Assembly (NCBI RefSeq): GCF_001277215.2
Contig: NZ_CP013940.1
Span: 3,224,001-3,288,000, forward strand
Direction: 5' to 3'
Origin: Cronobacter malonaticus LMG 23826
GTDB taxonomy: Bacteria; Pseudomonadota; Gammaproteobacteria; Enterobacterales; Enterobacteriaceae
DNA: 64,000 bases
Shown here: positions 27,481 to 41,406 of the stretch, piece by piece
How positions within the stretch are numbered: the stretch's first letter is position 1
How the letters are laid out: every line of letters begins with the position of its first letter
Notes under the pieces: generated by a model
What the model was told of the DNA's origin: nothing
Databases searched by the model: none
What the model saw: the letters and a program-made list of their open reading frames with translations, nothing else
Translations under genes and position numbers: made by a program

Positions 27481-28251
27481 TTACGCCGCTTTACTCGCCT
27501 CAATGATAATCGTATCGCTGGTAAAAGAGCCGTCTTCCTGAAGCGCGAAATAGCGTTGCACTTCCGCTGACGCACTTTGCTGATAAACCCGAATAGCCTG
27601 CGACAGCGCGTCGGGCGTGCGCATACGCGCAATCCAGCTGCCAAACTCCAGCTTCAGCCTGTCGGTACGCACATCACGCGTGATAAGCCCTGCCTGATTG
27701 AACATCTGCAACCACTCGCCGCTGGCATAGTTACGAACATGCGACGTATCACGCAGCGCTTCGATCGTTTGCAGCCAGATATCCAGCACCGGATGACCGG
27801 GCGAGAGAATATCCATCATGATCATGAAGCCGCCGGGCTTCAGCACGCGTTTCACCTCACGCAACGCCAGCCCAACATCGTGCCAGTGGTGCGCCGAATA
27901 GCGGCTGATGACAATATCGAAACTCTCGGCCTCAAAAGGCAGCGATTCGGCATACCCCTGACAGGTCGACAGATGCGTAAGCCCGCGTTCACGCGCCGCC
28001 TCTTCTACGACCATGAGCATGGAAGAAGACAAGTCGTACGCTACCACTTCGCGTACCTGTTCCGCGGCCGTAAAGCTGGCATGCCCAGCTCCACACCCGA
28101 GATCGAGCAGGCGCGCCTGCGGAAATGCCGCCAGTCTCTCGCGCAGATGAGTGAGATCGCGCCCTGTTGCGTGCACCTGGCTGGTTAAATAAGCCTTTGC
28201 CTGAGAACCAAACTGCTTGTCAACGTTGTCGTGATGAGAGTGTGTTGCCAT
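27481..28251 (-). CDS. yafE: Class I SAM-dependent methyltransferase YafE
   Basis: A 256-residue methyltransferase from ATG 28251 (ATHSHHDNVDKQFGSQAKAYL), preceded by AAGGACA. SAM-binding motif I is LLDLGCGAGHASF (about 47-59), and VISRYSAHHWHDV is the Methyltransf_11 signature, similar to UbiE/BioC-like enzymes. The substrate is unknown. The C-terminal half (SHVRNYASGEWL and IRVYQQSASAEV) is specific to the YafE group. Upstream codons to 28320 in this frame are not family-like. It follows yafD by 70 bases on the same strand. Confidence 0.92.
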   Translation of the reverse strand: MATHSHHDNVDKQFGSQAKAYLTSQVHATGRDLTHLRERLAAFPQARLLDLGCGAGHASFTAAEQVREVVAYDLSSSMLMVVEEAARERGLTHLSTCQGYAESLPFEAESFDIVISRYSAHHWHDVGLALREVKRVLKPGGFMIMMDILSPGHPVLDIWLQTIEALRDTSHVRNYASGEWLQMFNQAGLITRDVRTDRLKLEFGSWIARMRTPDALSQAIRVYQQSASAEVQRYFALQEDGSFTSDTIIIEASKAA

Positions 28252-28321
28252 TGTCGTGTCCTTGCATTGAGTAAAAGAAAGGGCAGGCGCAGGGTCTGCC
28301 CAACGGCAGACCTGACACACC

Positions 28322-29125
28322 TTACTTCTGCTCAGGTTTGCCGGGACTGAATTCGACGAGTAGCGGGTTGTGATCGGAGGCGCGCGTCACCAGGACAGAA
28401 GCTTCCTGTACGGCAAGGCCGCGATAGAACACGAAATCGAGCGGGCGACCGAACGCGCGGCGGCGCTGGTCATCAGTAAAACGGACTTCACGCAGCGACA
28501 TTTCACGCGCGAAGCGGTAAAGCGCATTCATCCTCGGGCGGCTCCAGGCGTTGAAATCACCAGCCATGATCACCGGACCGCTGTGATGGCCTATCTGATC
28601 GCCAATAGGCCCGAGTTGTTTACTGTAGACATCCACGCCAAGGCTAAAATTGACGGCGTGAATGTTTACGACCATCAACAAACGGCCATCAGGGAGCGGG
28701 TAGACGGTGACCAGCGCCGATTTAGAGAGACGCAGGATAGGCTCACGCTCGCGAAGCGGGCAACAATAAACCGGATGGGCAGCGGAGAGCGTCATCACAC
28801 CTGACGGGTGCTGCGGCAGTACAAAAGCCGGGACCTGATCGGCCGCCAGATAGTTGGACGTCGCAAAGCGCACAAGCTCAGGCGTCGTCTGCGCCTCCTG
28901 CAATAAGACCAGATGCGCCTCTTTACCGAAATTTTGCAGGACAGAAAGCCATTCAGCGCGCTGCTGTTTAAAGATATTCCAGACCAGCACCCGAAGCGAA
29001 CCGTCTCCGGGCAAGGGAGCGCCGGCGGGTAATGCCTTTCCTATACTCGCAAACGATCCTGGCGCCAGAATACGTTCTGCTGGCTGACCGGCGACATAGC
29101 GCATGGCATAAGTATTTTTTCGCAC
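28322..29125 (-). CDS. yafD: Endonuclease/exonuclease/phosphatase-family protein YafD
   Basis: A 267-residue protein nearly collinear with E. coli YafD. The fold is that of DNase I-like hydrolases: LVWNIFKQQ (metal-binding Asn), LLQEAQTT (metal Glu), [10 protein letters not shown] (Asp/Asn) and the C-terminal [10 protein letters not shown] with the catalytic Asp-His pair. All active-site positions are kept, so it should be an active phosphodiesterase or phosphatase, but its substrate is not settled. The N-terminus [18 protein letters not shown] is conserved. It is divergent from the regulator yafC. Confidence 0.92.
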   Translation of the reverse strand: MRKNTYAMRYVAGQPAERILAPGSFASIGKALPAGAPLPGDGSLRVLVWNIFKQQRAEWLSVLQNFGKEAHLVLLQEAQTTPELVRFATSNYLAADQVPAFVLPQHPSGVMTLSAAHPVYCCPLREREPILRLSKSALVTVYPLPDGRLLMVVNIHAVNFSLGVDVYSKQLGPIGDQIGHHSGPVIMAGDFNAWSRPRMNALYRFAREMSLREVRFTDDQRRRAFGRPLDFVFYRGLAVQEASVLVTRASDHNPLLVEFSPGKPEQK

Positions 29126-29342
29126 GTTTCGCTGCTAACCCCTGTAGATGTGTTCGCAAGATAAGCGACCTTTACCTGTTATAGGGATTTTAGCTCACAG
29201 ATGCAATGGGCGGGATGAAAGCCGCGCATGGGTTTTGTCCTGTGTTTCATCGTATGGCTTCATAAATAACATGCTGTAAATCGCTGTGGTTAAATGACAA
29301 AATCGTCTAAATTATCTTTCTAATTTTGCTTGTGGAGCAACA

Positions 29343-30230
29343 ATGAAAGCTTCTTCTGATGAACTGATTATTTTTGTCGCCGTGGTGGAAAGCGGGAGTT
29401 TTAGCCGGGCGGCAGAGCAGCTCAACCTCGCGAATTCAGCGGTCAGTCGCGCAGTAAAGAAGCTTGAGATGAAACTTGGCGTCAGTTTACTGAACCGCAC
29501 GACGCGCCAGCTGAGTCTGACAGAGGAAGGCGAGCGATATTTTCGCCGCATCCAGCAGGTGTTACAGGAGATGGCGGCAGCTGAAACCGAGCTGATGGAG
29601 AGCCGTCAGACGCCGCGCGGCCTGTTACGGATAGACGCGGCAACGCCTGTGATTCTGCATTTGCTGATGCCTATGATTAAGCCCTTTCGGGAGCGCTACC
29701 CAGACGTCACGCTCTCGCTGGTCTCTTCGGAAACCTTTATAAACCTCATTGAGCGCAAGGTAGACGTGGCCATCCGCGCAGGTACGCTGACGGATTCCAG
29801 CCTGCGTGCAAGGCCGCTTTTTACCAGTTACCGGAAAATCGTGGCCGCACCAGATTACCTTGAGCGTTATGGGGTGCCCGCGACGATATGCGATCTTAAA
29901 GATCATGTCTGTCTGGGCTTTACCGAGCCCGTTTCCCTCAACACCTGGCCTGTCGCCTGTGAAGATGGTCAGTTACTGGAAACTACGCCGGGAATGACCT
30001 CGAACAGCGGCGAAACGCTCAAGCAACTGTGCCTCACCGGTAATGGGATCGCGTGCTTGTCTGACTTTATGATCGATAAAGAGATTGAACAGGGAGAACT
30101 GGTCGAGCTACTGGCGGAGTATCGGCTGCCGGTAGAAATGCCCTTCAGCGCGGTTTATTACAGCGATCGTGCCGTTAGTACACGCATCAGAACCTTTATT
30201 GATTTTCTGAGTGAATGGATAAAAAAATAG
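29343..30230 (+). CDS. yafC: LysR-family transcriptional regulator YafC
   Basis: A 295-residue regulator. The winged helix-turn-helix at residues about 5-62 ([28 protein letters not shown]) leads into a substrate-binding domain from about 90 ([10 protein letters not shown] to TFIDFLSE). In LysR proteins a small ligand bound between the two lobes controls transcription. Its target and ligand are unknown; neighbouring yafD (divergent) and dkgB (convergent) are candidates by position only. The E. coli protein has about nine more residues at the C-terminus. The stop codon lies within the hairpin of the dkgB terminator. Confidence 0.94.
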   Translation: MKASSDELIIFVAVVESGSFSRAAEQLNLANSAVSRAVKKLEMKLGVSLLNRTTRQLSLTEEGERYFRRIQQVLQEMAAAETELMESRQTPRGLLRIDAATPVILHLLMPMIKPFRERYPDVTLSLVSSETFINLIERKVDVAIRAGTLTDSSLRARPLFTSYRKIVAAPDYLERYGVPATICDLKDHVCLGFTEPVSLNTWPVACEDGQLLETTPGMTSNSGETLKQLCLTGNGIACLSDFMIDKEIEQGELVELLAEYRLPVEMPFSAVYYSDRAVSTRIRTFIDFLSEWIKK

Positions 30231-30247
30231 CCCCAACAGGGGCTATC
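30221..30247 (-). terminator. Terminator of dkgB overlapping the yafC stop codon
   Basis: Minus strand: ATAGCCCC / GGGGCTAT with a 4-base loop followed by a run of T. The stem covers the yafC stop region, so the same hairpin closes both convergent genes. Confidence 0.85.
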
Positions 30248-30248
30248 T

Positions 30249-31052
30249 TCAATCCCAGTCTGGTGCCAGCCCATCGGGACTTACCAGGCGCTCGTTGCGC
30301 TCCAGCGCAGCGATGGCCTTCATATCATCAGCATCCAGCGTCAACGTTAAAGCGCCCAGATTACTTTTTAAATTCTGGCGCTTCGTTGAAGAAGGGATCA
30401 CTGAATAGCCCAGTGCCATCGCCCAACTGAGGATGACCTGCGCAGGCGTGGCATTATGCTTCTGTGCGATTCTGATAATCGTTTCATCCTTAAGCGCATT
30501 GCCATAGGCAAGCGTCATATAGGAAGTGATGTGAATTCCGCGCGCCTGCGCCCATTCAACAACCTTACAATTTTGCAGATAAGGCGACAGCTCAATCTGG
30601 TTGGTCGCGATATTATCGACGCCAACGGCATCGATAGCCTGCTGCATCAGCGCAATCGTAAAGTTAGAGATACCAATCTCACGCGTCAGGCCCTGTGCTT
30701 TGGCTTCAAGCAGCGCCTCGAGGGATTCTTTAACGCTGACGGTACCTCCTGGTGAAGGCCAGTGAATCAGCGTGAGATCGACGTAATCTGTCCTCAATTT
30801 CTGTAGGCTTTCTTTCAGACTTACGATCAGGCGATCTTTGCGCAGATTCTCGGTCCAAATTTTGGTGGTGATATATAGCTCATCGCGTGCGACGCCGCTT
30901 TCTTTAATCGCCTGCCCCACCGCCGCTTCGTTATCATAAATCTGTGCGGTGTCGATGGCGCGATAGCCCAATTCAAGAGCATCTTTTATCGATGCGATGA
31001 CAACGTCGTCTTTAAGACGGAATGTACCTAAACCGAATGCAGGAACTGTCAT
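30249..31052 (-). CDS. dkgB: 2,5-diketo-D-gluconate reductase B / methylglyoxal reductase
   Basis: Aldo-keto reductase of 267 residues, the same as E. coli DkgB. It reduces 2,5-diketo-gluconate and aldehydes such as methylglyoxal with NADPH. The tetrad is visible: Asp and Tyr in [13 protein letters not shown], Lys in [11 protein letters not shown], His in LTLIHWPSP. The NADPH segment [14 protein letters not shown] lies near the C-terminus. It starts 150 bases upstream of the tRNA-Asp terminator region and reads in the same direction as rrnH, but the terminator at 31163 separates it from that operon. Confidence 0.95.
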   Translation of the reverse strand: MTVPAFGLGTFRLKDDVVIASIKDALELGYRAIDTAQIYDNEAAVGQAIKESGVARDELYITTKIWTENLRKDRLIVSLKESLQKLRTDYVDLTLIHWPSPGGTVSVKESLEALLEAKAQGLTREIGISNFTIALMQQAIDAVGVDNIATNQIELSPYLQNCKVVEWAQARGIHITSYMTLAYGNALKDETIIRIAQKHNATPAQVILSWAMALGYSVIPSSTKRQNLKSNLGALTLTLDADDMKAIAALERNERLVSPDGLAPDWD

Positions 31053-31162
31053 ACTTTACCTCTCTTATGAATATGAAAGGATTATGAGAGGAATAATTAA
31101 GGTAAAAAAGGGCAACAACAGCAGGAGTTTTTTGCTAAAAAGGCAATGATTAATGTACAGAC

Positions 31163-31195
31163 GAAAAAAAACCCTGAGTAAATACTCAGGGATTC
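31163..31195 (-). terminator. Terminator of the rRNA operon
   Basis: CCCTGAGTA / TACTCAGGG hairpin with a long T run on the minus strand, nine bases past the last tRNA. Confidence 0.92.
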
Positions 31196-31203
31196 TTAAT
31201 AAG

Positions 31204-31280
31204 TGGCGGAACGGACGGGACTCGAACCCGCGACCCCCTGCGTGACAGGCAGGTATTCTAACCGACTGAACTACCGCTCC
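31204..31280 (-). tRNA. aspU: tRNA-Asp (anticodon GUC), distal gene of the rRNA operon
   Basis: A 77-base tRNA with CCA, identical to the copy at 23005-23081. It lies 52 bases after the 5S gene and before the operon terminator, the rrnH arrangement of E. coli. Confidence 0.97.
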
Positions 31281-31332
31281 ACCGAATTTCTTCACACCAC
31301 CGGATTATCGTTCCGGCTTACTGCTTAATTTG

Positions 31333-31452
31333 ATGCCTGGCAGTTCCCTACTCTCGCATGGGGAGGCCCCACACTACCATCGGCGCTACGGCGTTTCACT
31401 TCTGAGTTCGGCATGGGGTCAGGTGGGACCACCGCGCTACAGCCGCCAGGCA
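31333..31452 (-). rRNA. rrfH: 5S ribosomal RNA
   Basis: 120 bases starting TGCCTGGCGG and ending CTGCCAGGCAT, so the terminal stem pairs; the inner sequence matches the E. coli 5S almost throughout. Confidence 0.98.
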
Positions 31453-31541
31453 AATTCTGTCCGTTCACCGCCTTCGCCATGAACGTTTATCCGTCACAAG
31501 CTGAATATCTCTCTCAACACGCCAGACTTCTTTGGCGTTGT

Positions 31542-34443
<2,902 letters not shown>

Positions 34444-34559
34444 TCACAACCCGAAGAAGTCTTCGTGCTGCGAGTTTGAGAGACTCTGACACACCGTGCA
34501 TTCCTTATTACGGAGAAATGCAACAGCATGTCTGTTTCAATTTTCAGCTTGTTCCGGAT

Positions 34560-34571
34560 TGTTAAAGAGCA
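34560..34571 (-). promoter_or_regulatory. boxA antitermination site before 23S
   Basis: TGCTCTTTAACA on the minus strand, between tRNA-Ala and 23S; identical to the boxA in the 16S leader. It binds NusB-NusE during rRNA transcription. Confidence 0.85.
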
Positions 34572-34611
34572 AATACTTCGCAGTATACTCGTTGAGTACA
34601 CTCTGAAGTGA

Positions 34612-34687
34612 TGGTGGAGCTATGCGGGATCGAACCGCAGACCTCCTGCGTGCAAAGCAGGCGCTCTCCCAGCTGAGCTATAGCCCC
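34612..34687 (-). tRNA. alaV: tRNA-Ala (anticodon UGC)
   Basis: 76 bases with CCA, acceptor GGGGCTA, anticodon loop with TGC. Second tRNA of the 16S-23S spacer. Confidence 0.97.
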
Positions 34688-34720
34688 ATCGTAGTTAAAC
34701 CTCTTCAACTCCTGTGGAGT

Positions 34721-34797
<77 letters not shown>

Positions 34798-34865
34798 GTA
34801 GAGGTTTTGCTTCTTTACTTTCTATCAGACAATCTGTGTGAGCACGCGAGGTTGTATCTTTCAGG

Positions 34866-36407
<1,542 letters not shown>

Positions 36408-36545
36408 AAAGTCTGATGCTCAAAGAATTAAACTGTTAGTTCGTAATGAATTAACTGTTGTTCACTTGAGACTTGATATTCGTTTATCGTCCGTAGACGT
36501 TAAGATATCAGTGCCCCGAGTGCCCACACAGATTGTCTGATAAAT

Positions 36546-36557
36546 TGTTAAAGAGCA
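36546..36557 (-). promoter_or_regulatory. boxA antitermination site in the 16S leader
   Basis: TGCTCTTTAACA on the minus strand, about 140 bases before 16S; perfect rrn boxA. Confidence 0.9.
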
Positions 36558-36596
36558 GTGCGACGCGGCCTTCAGCCTGCTGTCGCGAGGTGGCGT

Positions 36597-36624
36597 ATAT
36601 TACGCTTTCCTCTTTCAGAGTCAA
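36597..36624 (-). promoter_or_regulatory. rRNA promoter P2
   Basis: Minus strand TTGACT (36624-36619), 16-base spacer, TAATAT (36602-36597), followed by a GC-rich stretch. Confidence 0.85.
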
Positions 36625-36705
36625 CCCTTAATTTCAGGATTTTTCTCTTTCCGACTTACCGTCGCTGTGGGATGTTTCTCATCAGCGCCGTGTCGATGGA
36701 GGCGC

Positions 36706-36733
36706 ATTATAGGGAGCTCAGAAGTAATGGCAA
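36706..36733 (-). promoter_or_regulatory. rRNA promoter P1
   Basis: Minus strand TTGCCA (36733-36728), 16-base spacer, TATAAT (36711-36706) and a GCGCC discriminator typical of growth-rate-controlled rrn P1. An A/T-rich UP-like stretch lies upstream. Confidence 0.9.
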
Positions 36734-36788
36734 GCGGAAAACTTAAAAAAAATCACGACCGCTCACCTTTTCATCATTGCGCTCGTTT

Positions 36789-37349
36789 TTAGCGCTTTTT
36801 GATAGCTTCCGGCAATGCAGCGAGGCTATTTAACACCCAATCGGCGGCCGCTTCTGCTTCTGACGTCACAGGTTTGCCGGTTCGCACCAGCACTTTTGTA
36901 CCAACACCCGCAGCGGCGCCCGCCTGCATATCTTCTAATTTATCGCCCACCATATAAGAAGCGCCCATATCGATGTGCAGAAAATCGCGCGCGGAGATTA
37001 ACATGCCCGGCTGCGGCTTGCGGCAGTCACAGTTCTGGCGAAACTCCTCCACTGCCCCTTCCGGGTGGTGCGGACAGTAATAGATGCCGTCGAGGTCGAC
37101 GCCGCGGTCAGCCAGCGACCAGTCCATCCATTCGGTCAGTTGCTCAAACTGCGCCTCGGTAAACTTACCCCGCGCGATGCCGGACTGATTGGTCACCAGC
37201 ACCAGCGCAAAGCCCATCGCTTTAAGTTCGCGCATCGCATCGATAACGCCATCAATAAACTCGAAGCGGTCAATCTCAGAGACATAACCGTGATCGATAT
37301 TAATAGTGCCGTCGCGGTCGAGAAAAATTGCCGGTACAGATTTAGCCAC
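36789..37349 (-). CDS. gmhB: D-glycero-beta-D-manno-heptose 1,7-bisphosphate 7-phosphatase
   Basis: Removes the 7-phosphate of heptose bisphosphate in ADP-heptose synthesis, downstream of GmhA. It is a HAD-family protein of 186 residues (E. coli 191). The nucleophile motif is FLDRDGTIN (about 9-17), with Asp pair, and motif II is VTNQSG. The zinc-binding set is Cys-Pro-His-His with two later Cys (CPHHPEG and CDCRKP), and motif III/IV is [13 protein letters not shown]. It lies between the rRNA operon and metN as in E. coli, on the rRNA strand just upstream of rrn P1, and may add read-through transcription to that region. Confidence 0.96.
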   Translation of the reverse strand: MAKSVPAIFLDRDGTINIDHGYVSEIDRFEFIDGVIDAMRELKAMGFALVLVTNQSGIARGKFTEAQFEQLTEWMDWSLADRGVDLDGIYYCPHHPEGAVEEFRQNCDCRKPQPGMLISARDFLHIDMGASYMVGDKLEDMQAGAAAGVGTKVLVRTGKPVTSEAEAAADWVLNSLAALPEAIKKR

Positions 37350-37420
37350 CTGAAAAACTCCTGCCTTAAATAATGCCGCCTAGTATCGCATGATTCCTGG
37401 GCGGAGAAAGCGCTCATTGC

Positions 37421-37454
37421 AGACAGTCAGATTGATTTAGACGTCTGGATGCCT
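37421..37454 (+). promoter_or_regulatory. MetJ-box-like repeats upstream of metN
   Basis: AGACGTCT at 37439-37446 is a perfect met box, flanked by weaker 8-base matches (AGACAGTC at 37421, GGATGCCT at 37447). MetJ with S-adenosylmethionine represses metNIQ in E. coli. The spacing of the first box is two bases out of register. Confidence 0.75.
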
Positions 37455-37539
37455 TAACATCCATTCTGTTTACGGCCATCGCCCGTATAAGGCAGAACAA
37501 AATGCCACGGCTAACTCCTATAAGATAATAAACAACCAG

Positions 37540-38571
37540 ATGATCAAACTGTCGAATATCACCAAAGTGTTCCAGCAGGGAAACCGCACCATTCAGGCGC
37601 TAAATAATGTCAGCCTGCATGTCCCGGCCGGACAGATTTATGGCGTGATTGGCGCCTCGGGCGCCGGTAAAAGTACGCTCATCCGCTGCGTTAACCTGCT
37701 TGAGCGCCCCACCCAGGGCAGCGTGCTGGTTGGCGGTCAGGAGCTGACCGCGCTTTCTGAATCAGAGCTGACCAAAGCCCGTCGCCAGATTGGCATGATT
37801 TTCCAGCATTTTAATCTGCTGGCCTCACGTACCGTTTTTGGTAACATCGCCCTCCCGCTGGAGCTGGATAACACGCCGCGTGACGAAATCAAACGCCGCG
37901 TGACTGAACTACTGGACCTGGTTGGCCTGAGCGAAAAGCAGGACGCCTACCCTGCAAACCTCTCTGGCGGTCAGAAGCAGCGCGTGGCGATCGCTCGTGC
38001 GCTTGCCAGCAACCCGAAAGTGCTGCTGTGCGATGAAGCCACCAGCGCGCTCGACCCTGCCACCACCCGCTCGATTCTGGAATTGTTAAAAGACATCAAC
38101 CGTCGCCTGGGCCTGACTATTCTGCTCATCACGCATGAAATGGATGTCGTGAAGCGTATCTGTGACTGCGTTGCGGTGATCAGTAACGGCGAGCTTATCG
38201 AACAGGACAGCGTCAGCGAAGTGTTCTCGCATCCGAAAACGCCGCTGGCCCAGCAGTTTATTCAGTCCACGCTGCATCTGGATATCCCGGAAGATTACGC
38301 CCTGCGTCTTAACTCGCAATCTGATGATAACCGCGTACCGCTGCTGCGCCTTGAATTCACCGGCCAGTCGGTTGACGCGCCGCTCCTCTCCGAGACCGCA
38401 CGCCGTTATAACGTGAACAACAACATTATCAGCGCGCAGATGGATTACGCCGGCGGCGTGAAGTTCGGCATCATGCTTACGGAAATGCACGGCACACAGG
38501 AAGAAACGCAAGCGGCCATCGCTTACCTGCAACAACATCATGTAAAAGTAGAGGTTCTGGGTTATGTCTGA
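37540..38571 (+). CDS. metN: Methionine ABC transporter ATP-binding protein
   Basis: Energy-coupling subunit of the D/L-methionine importer MetNIQ at the inner membrane. It has 343 residues, the same as E. coli. The nucleotide-binding domain shows Walker [10 protein letters not shown] (about 38-46), the signature LSGGQKQR (about 140-147), Walker [12 protein letters not shown] and the switch His (LLITHEMD). The C-terminal NIL domain, about 265-343, senses cytoplasmic methionine and shuts the transporter off. It is the first gene of metNIQ, with met boxes upstream. Its last eight bases overlap metI. Confidence 0.97.
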   Translation: MIKLSNITKVFQQGNRTIQALNNVSLHVPAGQIYGVIGASGAGKSTLIRCVNLLERPTQGSVLVGGQELTALSESELTKARRQIGMIFQHFNLLASRTVFGNIALPLELDNTPRDEIKRRVTELLDLVGLSEKQDAYPANLSGGQKQRVAIARALASNPKVLLCDEATSALDPATTRSILELLKDINRRLGLTILLITHEMDVVKRICDCVAVISNGELIEQDSVSEVFSHPKTPLAQQFIQSTLHLDIPEDYALRLNSQSDDNRVPLLRLEFTGQSVDAPLLSETARRYNVNNNIISAQMDYAGGVKFGIMLTEMHGTQEETQAAIAYLQQHHVKVEVLGYV

Positions 38572-39217
38572 AGCAATGATGTGGTTACTGGTGCGCGGCA
38601 TCTGGGAAACGCTGGCGATGACTTTTGTTTCCGGCTTTTTTGGTTTTGTTATTGGCCTGCCGGTTGGCGTGCTGCTGTACGTAACGCGTCCGGGACAGAT
38701 TATCGAAAATGCGAAGCTCTATCGCATTCTCTCCGCGCTGGTGAATATCTTCCGTTCCATTCCTTTTATTATCTTACTGGTATGGATGATCCCGTTTACC
38801 CGCGCCATCGTCGGCACTTCCATTGGCCTGCAGGCCGCTATCGTGCCGCTGACCGTCGGTGCCGCGCCGTTTATCGCGCGTATGGTGGAAAACGCCCTGC
38901 TGGAGATCCCGTCGGGTCTTATTGAAGCTTCACGCGCGATGGGCGCTACGCCGATGCAGATCGTTCGCAAGGTGCTGCTGCCTGAAGCCCTGCCGGGCCT
39001 GGTGAACGCCGCTACAATCACGCTGATTACGCTTGTCGGCTATTCCGCTATGGGCGGCGCGGTCGGCGCAGGCGGTCTGGGCCAGATCGGTTATCAGTAC
39101 GGTTACATCGGCTATAACGCGACCGTGATGAATACCGTATTAGTGTTACTGGTCGTACTGGTGTATTTAATTCAGTTCTCAGGCGATCGTATCGTCCGGG
39201 CTGTCACTCACAAGTAA
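38564..39217 (+). CDS. metI: Methionine ABC transporter permease
   Basis: Inner-membrane channel subunit of MetNIQ. It has 217 residues, as in E. coli, with five predicted membrane segments (for example about 20-42, 58-80, 93-110, 150-172 and 186-205). The coupling motif contacting MetN is [22 protein letters not shown], near residues 125-146. Its start overlaps metN by eight bases (ATGTCTGA), indicating coupled translation. Confidence 0.96.
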   Translation: MSEAMMWLLVRGIWETLAMTFVSGFFGFVIGLPVGVLLYVTRPGQIIENAKLYRILSALVNIFRSIPFIILLVWMIPFTRAIVGTSIGLQAAIVPLTVGAAPFIARMVENALLEIPSGLIEASRAMGATPMQIVRKVLLPEALPGLVNAATITLITLVGYSAMGGAVGAGGLGQIGYQYGYIGYNATVMNTVLVLLVVLVYLIQFSGDRIVRAVTHK

Positions 39218-39259
39218 CGTTACACACAACATCAATATACTTTTAGTTAAGGAATGGTT

Positions 39260-40075
39260 ATGTCTTTCAAGTTTAAAACCTTTGCGGCAGTAGGCGCCCT
39301 TCTCGGCACGCTGGCCCTGGCAGGTTGCGGTCAGGAAGAAAAAGATCCGAACCATATTAAAGTGGGCGTGATTGTGGGTGCGGAACAGCAGGTTGCTGAA
39401 GTCGCCAAAAAAGTCGCCAAAGAGAAATATGGTCTCGATGTCGAACTGGTGACCTTTAACGATTACGTGCTGCCGAACGAAGCGCTGAGCAAAGGCGACA
39501 TCGACGCGAACGCCTTCCAGCACAAACCGTATCTGGATCAGCAGATCAAAGACCGCGGCTACAAGCTGGTTTCCGTGGGCAACACCTTCGTTTACCCGAT
39601 CGCCGGTTACTCCCGCAAAATCAAATCGCTGGATGAGCTGCAACCGGGCGCGCAGGTTGCCGTGCCGAACGATCCGACCAACCTTGGCCGTTCCCTGCTG
39701 CTGCTGCAGAAAGTCGGCCTTATCAAGCTGAAAGACGATATCGGCTTGCTGCCGACCGTGCTGGATATCACCGAAAACCCGAAAAACCTGAAGATTGTCG
39801 AACTGGAAGCGCCGCAGCTGCCGCGCTCACTGGATGATGACCAGATTGCACTGGCGGTAATCAACACCACCTACGCCAGCCAGATCAACCTGACGCCAGC
39901 AAAAGACGGCATCTTTGTGGAAGACAAAGACTCCCCGTACGTAAACATGATCGTGACCCGCGAAGATAATAAAGACGCGGAAAACGTGAAGAAATTCGTT
40001 CAGGCTTACCAGTCTGACGAAGTGAATGAAGCCGCGAACAAAGTCTTCAACGGCGGCGCCGTCAAAGGCTGGTAA
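39260..40075 (+). CDS. metQ: Methionine-binding lipoprotein
   Basis: Periplasmic substrate-binding subunit delivering D- and L-methionine to MetNI. It has 271 residues from ATG 39260, with AAGGAA upstream; an ATG at 39254 lies too close to that site. The signal peptide ends in lipobox LAGC with lipidated Cys23. The mature domain belongs to the NlpA family (DPNHIKVGVIVGAEQQ, DANAFQHKPYLDQQ, VPNDPTNLGRSLLLL). It is last in the operon and is followed by a terminator. Confidence 0.96.
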   Translation: MSFKFKTFAAVGALLGTLALAGCGQEEKDPNHIKVGVIVGAEQQVAEVAKKVAKEKYGLDVELVTFNDYVLPNEALSKGDIDANAFQHKPYLDQQIKDRGYKLVSVGNTFVYPIAGYSRKIKSLDELQPGAQVAVPNDPTNLGRSLLLLQKVGLIKLKDDIGLLPTVLDITENPKNLKIVELEAPQLPRSLDDDQIALAVINTTYASQINLTPAKDGIFVEDKDSPYVNMIVTREDNKDAENVKKFVQAYQSDEVNEAANKVFNGGAVKGW

Positions 40076-40105
40076 GCCGCTTTGATTGCTGATGGTTATA
40101 ATTTC

Positions 40106-40134
40106 AGGACGGGCTTAAGCCCGTCTTGTTATTT
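40106..40134 (+). terminator. Terminator of metNIQ
   Basis: Perfect palindrome GACGGGCTTAAGCCCGTC followed by TTGTTATTT, 32 bases after metQ. Confidence 0.8.
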
Positions 40135-40187
40135 CTGCAAGCTCCTGATTCAATAAGCCACGTTTTTATCACCGACGAGGAATTATT

Positions 40188-40592
40188 ATGCGTGCTTTAC
40201 CGATCTGCCTTTTAGCGTTCATCCTGAGCGGCTGTTCCGTGCTAAGCAGATCCCCCGTAGAACCTGTTCAAAGCACCGCGTCGCCGCAAAAATCCGAGCC
40301 AGTTCGCCAGAAAACGGTTCGCCCCGCTCCTGTAAAAATCTATACCAACGCAGCCGATCTGGTTGGTAAACCCTTCCGCGATCTGGGCGAAGTGAGTGGC
40401 GAATCCTGCCAGGCCACTAACCAGGACTCTCCGCCGAATATCCCGACGGCCCGTAAGCGCCTGCAGATTAACGCCTCAAAAATGAAAGCGAACGCCGTTC
40501 TGCTGCACAGCTGTGAAGTGACCAGCGGCACGCCGGGCTGCTACCGCCAGGCCGTTTGCTTAGGGTCAGCCCTTAGCGTTCCGACCAAATGA
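40188..40592 (+). CDS. rcsF: Outer-membrane lipoprotein RcsF
   Basis: Stress sensor that activates the Rcs phosphorelay when the outer membrane or lipoprotein transport is damaged; it is threaded through BamA-assembled porins. It has 134 residues, equal to E. coli. The lipobox LSGC gives lipidated Cys16, followed by a proline-rich disordered segment (about 20-50) and a compact domain with four cysteines (SCQ, SCEVT, CYRQ, VCLG) that form two non-consecutive disulfides. The ribosome site GAGGAA supports ATG 40188. Its stop overlaps the trmO start (ATGA). Confidence 0.96.
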   Translation: MRALPICLLAFILSGCSVLSRSPVEPVQSTASPQKSEPVRQKTVRPAPVKIYTNAADLVGKPFRDLGEVSGESCQATNQDSPPNIPTARKRLQINASKMKANAVLLHSCEVTSGTPGCYRQAVCLGSALSVPTK

Positions 40593-41296
40593 CGACTTTT
40601 GCGTTTGAGCAAATCGGCGTCATCCGCTCGCCTTATAAAGAAAAATTCGCCGTGCCGCGCCAGCCAGGACTGGTGAACAGCGCGCGCGGCGAGCTGCATT
40701 TAATCGCGCCGTATAATCAGCCTGATGCCGTACGCGGGCTGGAGGCGTTTAGCCATATCTGGGTCGTATTTGTTTTTCATCAGACGATGGAAGGCGGCTG
40801 GCGGCCCACCGTGCGCCCGCCACGCCTTGGCGGCAACGCCAGAATGGGCGTTTTCGCCACGCGTTCTACCTTTCGCCCGAACCCCGTCGGCATGTCGCTG
40901 GTTGAACTTCAGGGCATCCGCTGCGAAAAAGACCGCGTGATCCTGACGCTCGGCGGGCTGGATCTGGTGGACGGCACGCCGGTCATCGATATCAAACCCT
41001 ATTTGCCTTTCGCCGAAGCGCTGCCCGATGCGCGCGCGGGCTATGCAAGGGAAGCACCGGAGGCGGCGGTATCCGTCACCTTTACTGATGAGATTGCGCA
41101 GGCCCTGCCGTCTCTTGAGAAACGCTACCCCCGGCTTGGTCAGTTCATCTGTGAAGTGCTCGCCCAGGATCCGCGTCCGGCTTACCGTAAAGAGGAAGAA
41201 ACCGGCAAGAGCTACGCCGTCTGGTTGCTCGATTTCAATGTCCGCTGGCGGGTAACGCCGCAGGGCTTTGAGGTCTATGCCCTGGAGCCGCGTTAA
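40589..41296 (+). CDS. trmO: tRNA (N6-methyl t6A37) methyltransferase TrmO
   Basis: Adds a methyl group to t6A at position 37 of threonine tRNAs using S-adenosylmethionine. It has 235 residues (formerly YaeB/TsaA). The UPF0066 beta-barrel domain is evident: IGVIRSPYKEKFAVPRQPGL, FSHIWVVFVFHQ, FATRSTFRPNPVGMSLVEL (the SAM-binding segment) and DGTPVIDIKPYLPFAE. A C-terminal extension follows from about residue 165. It is translationally coupled to rcsF through a four-base overlap, as in E. coli. Confidence 0.95.
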   Translation: MTTFAFEQIGVIRSPYKEKFAVPRQPGLVNSARGELHLIAPYNQPDAVRGLEAFSHIWVVFVFHQTMEGGWRPTVRPPRLGGNARMGVFATRSTFRPNPVGMSLVELQGIRCEKDRVILTLGGLDLVDGTPVIDIKPYLPFAEALPDARAGYAREAPEAAVSVTFTDEIAQALPSLEKRYPRLGQFICEVLAQDPRPAYRKEEETGKSYAVWLLDFNVRWRVTPQGFEVYALEPR

Positions 41297-41406
41297 TTTC
41301 CATAGCCTCTCTTTTGGCGACCCATTCTCACTGGTACACTAAACCACTTTTTTGTGTCAGGCTTTAGAGTGCCTGAATTCACACGTTCAAACGGAACCGT
41401 AACAAC

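Larger units (their letters stand above)
36408..36788. other. rRNA operon leader and promoter region (381 bases)
   Basis: Holds P1, P2 and boxA of the rRNA operon, described separately, and the AT-rich upstream activating stretch (a T run at 36745-36753 region). No protein gene is seen; gmhB, on the same strand as the rRNA, ends at 36789. Confidence 0.8.
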
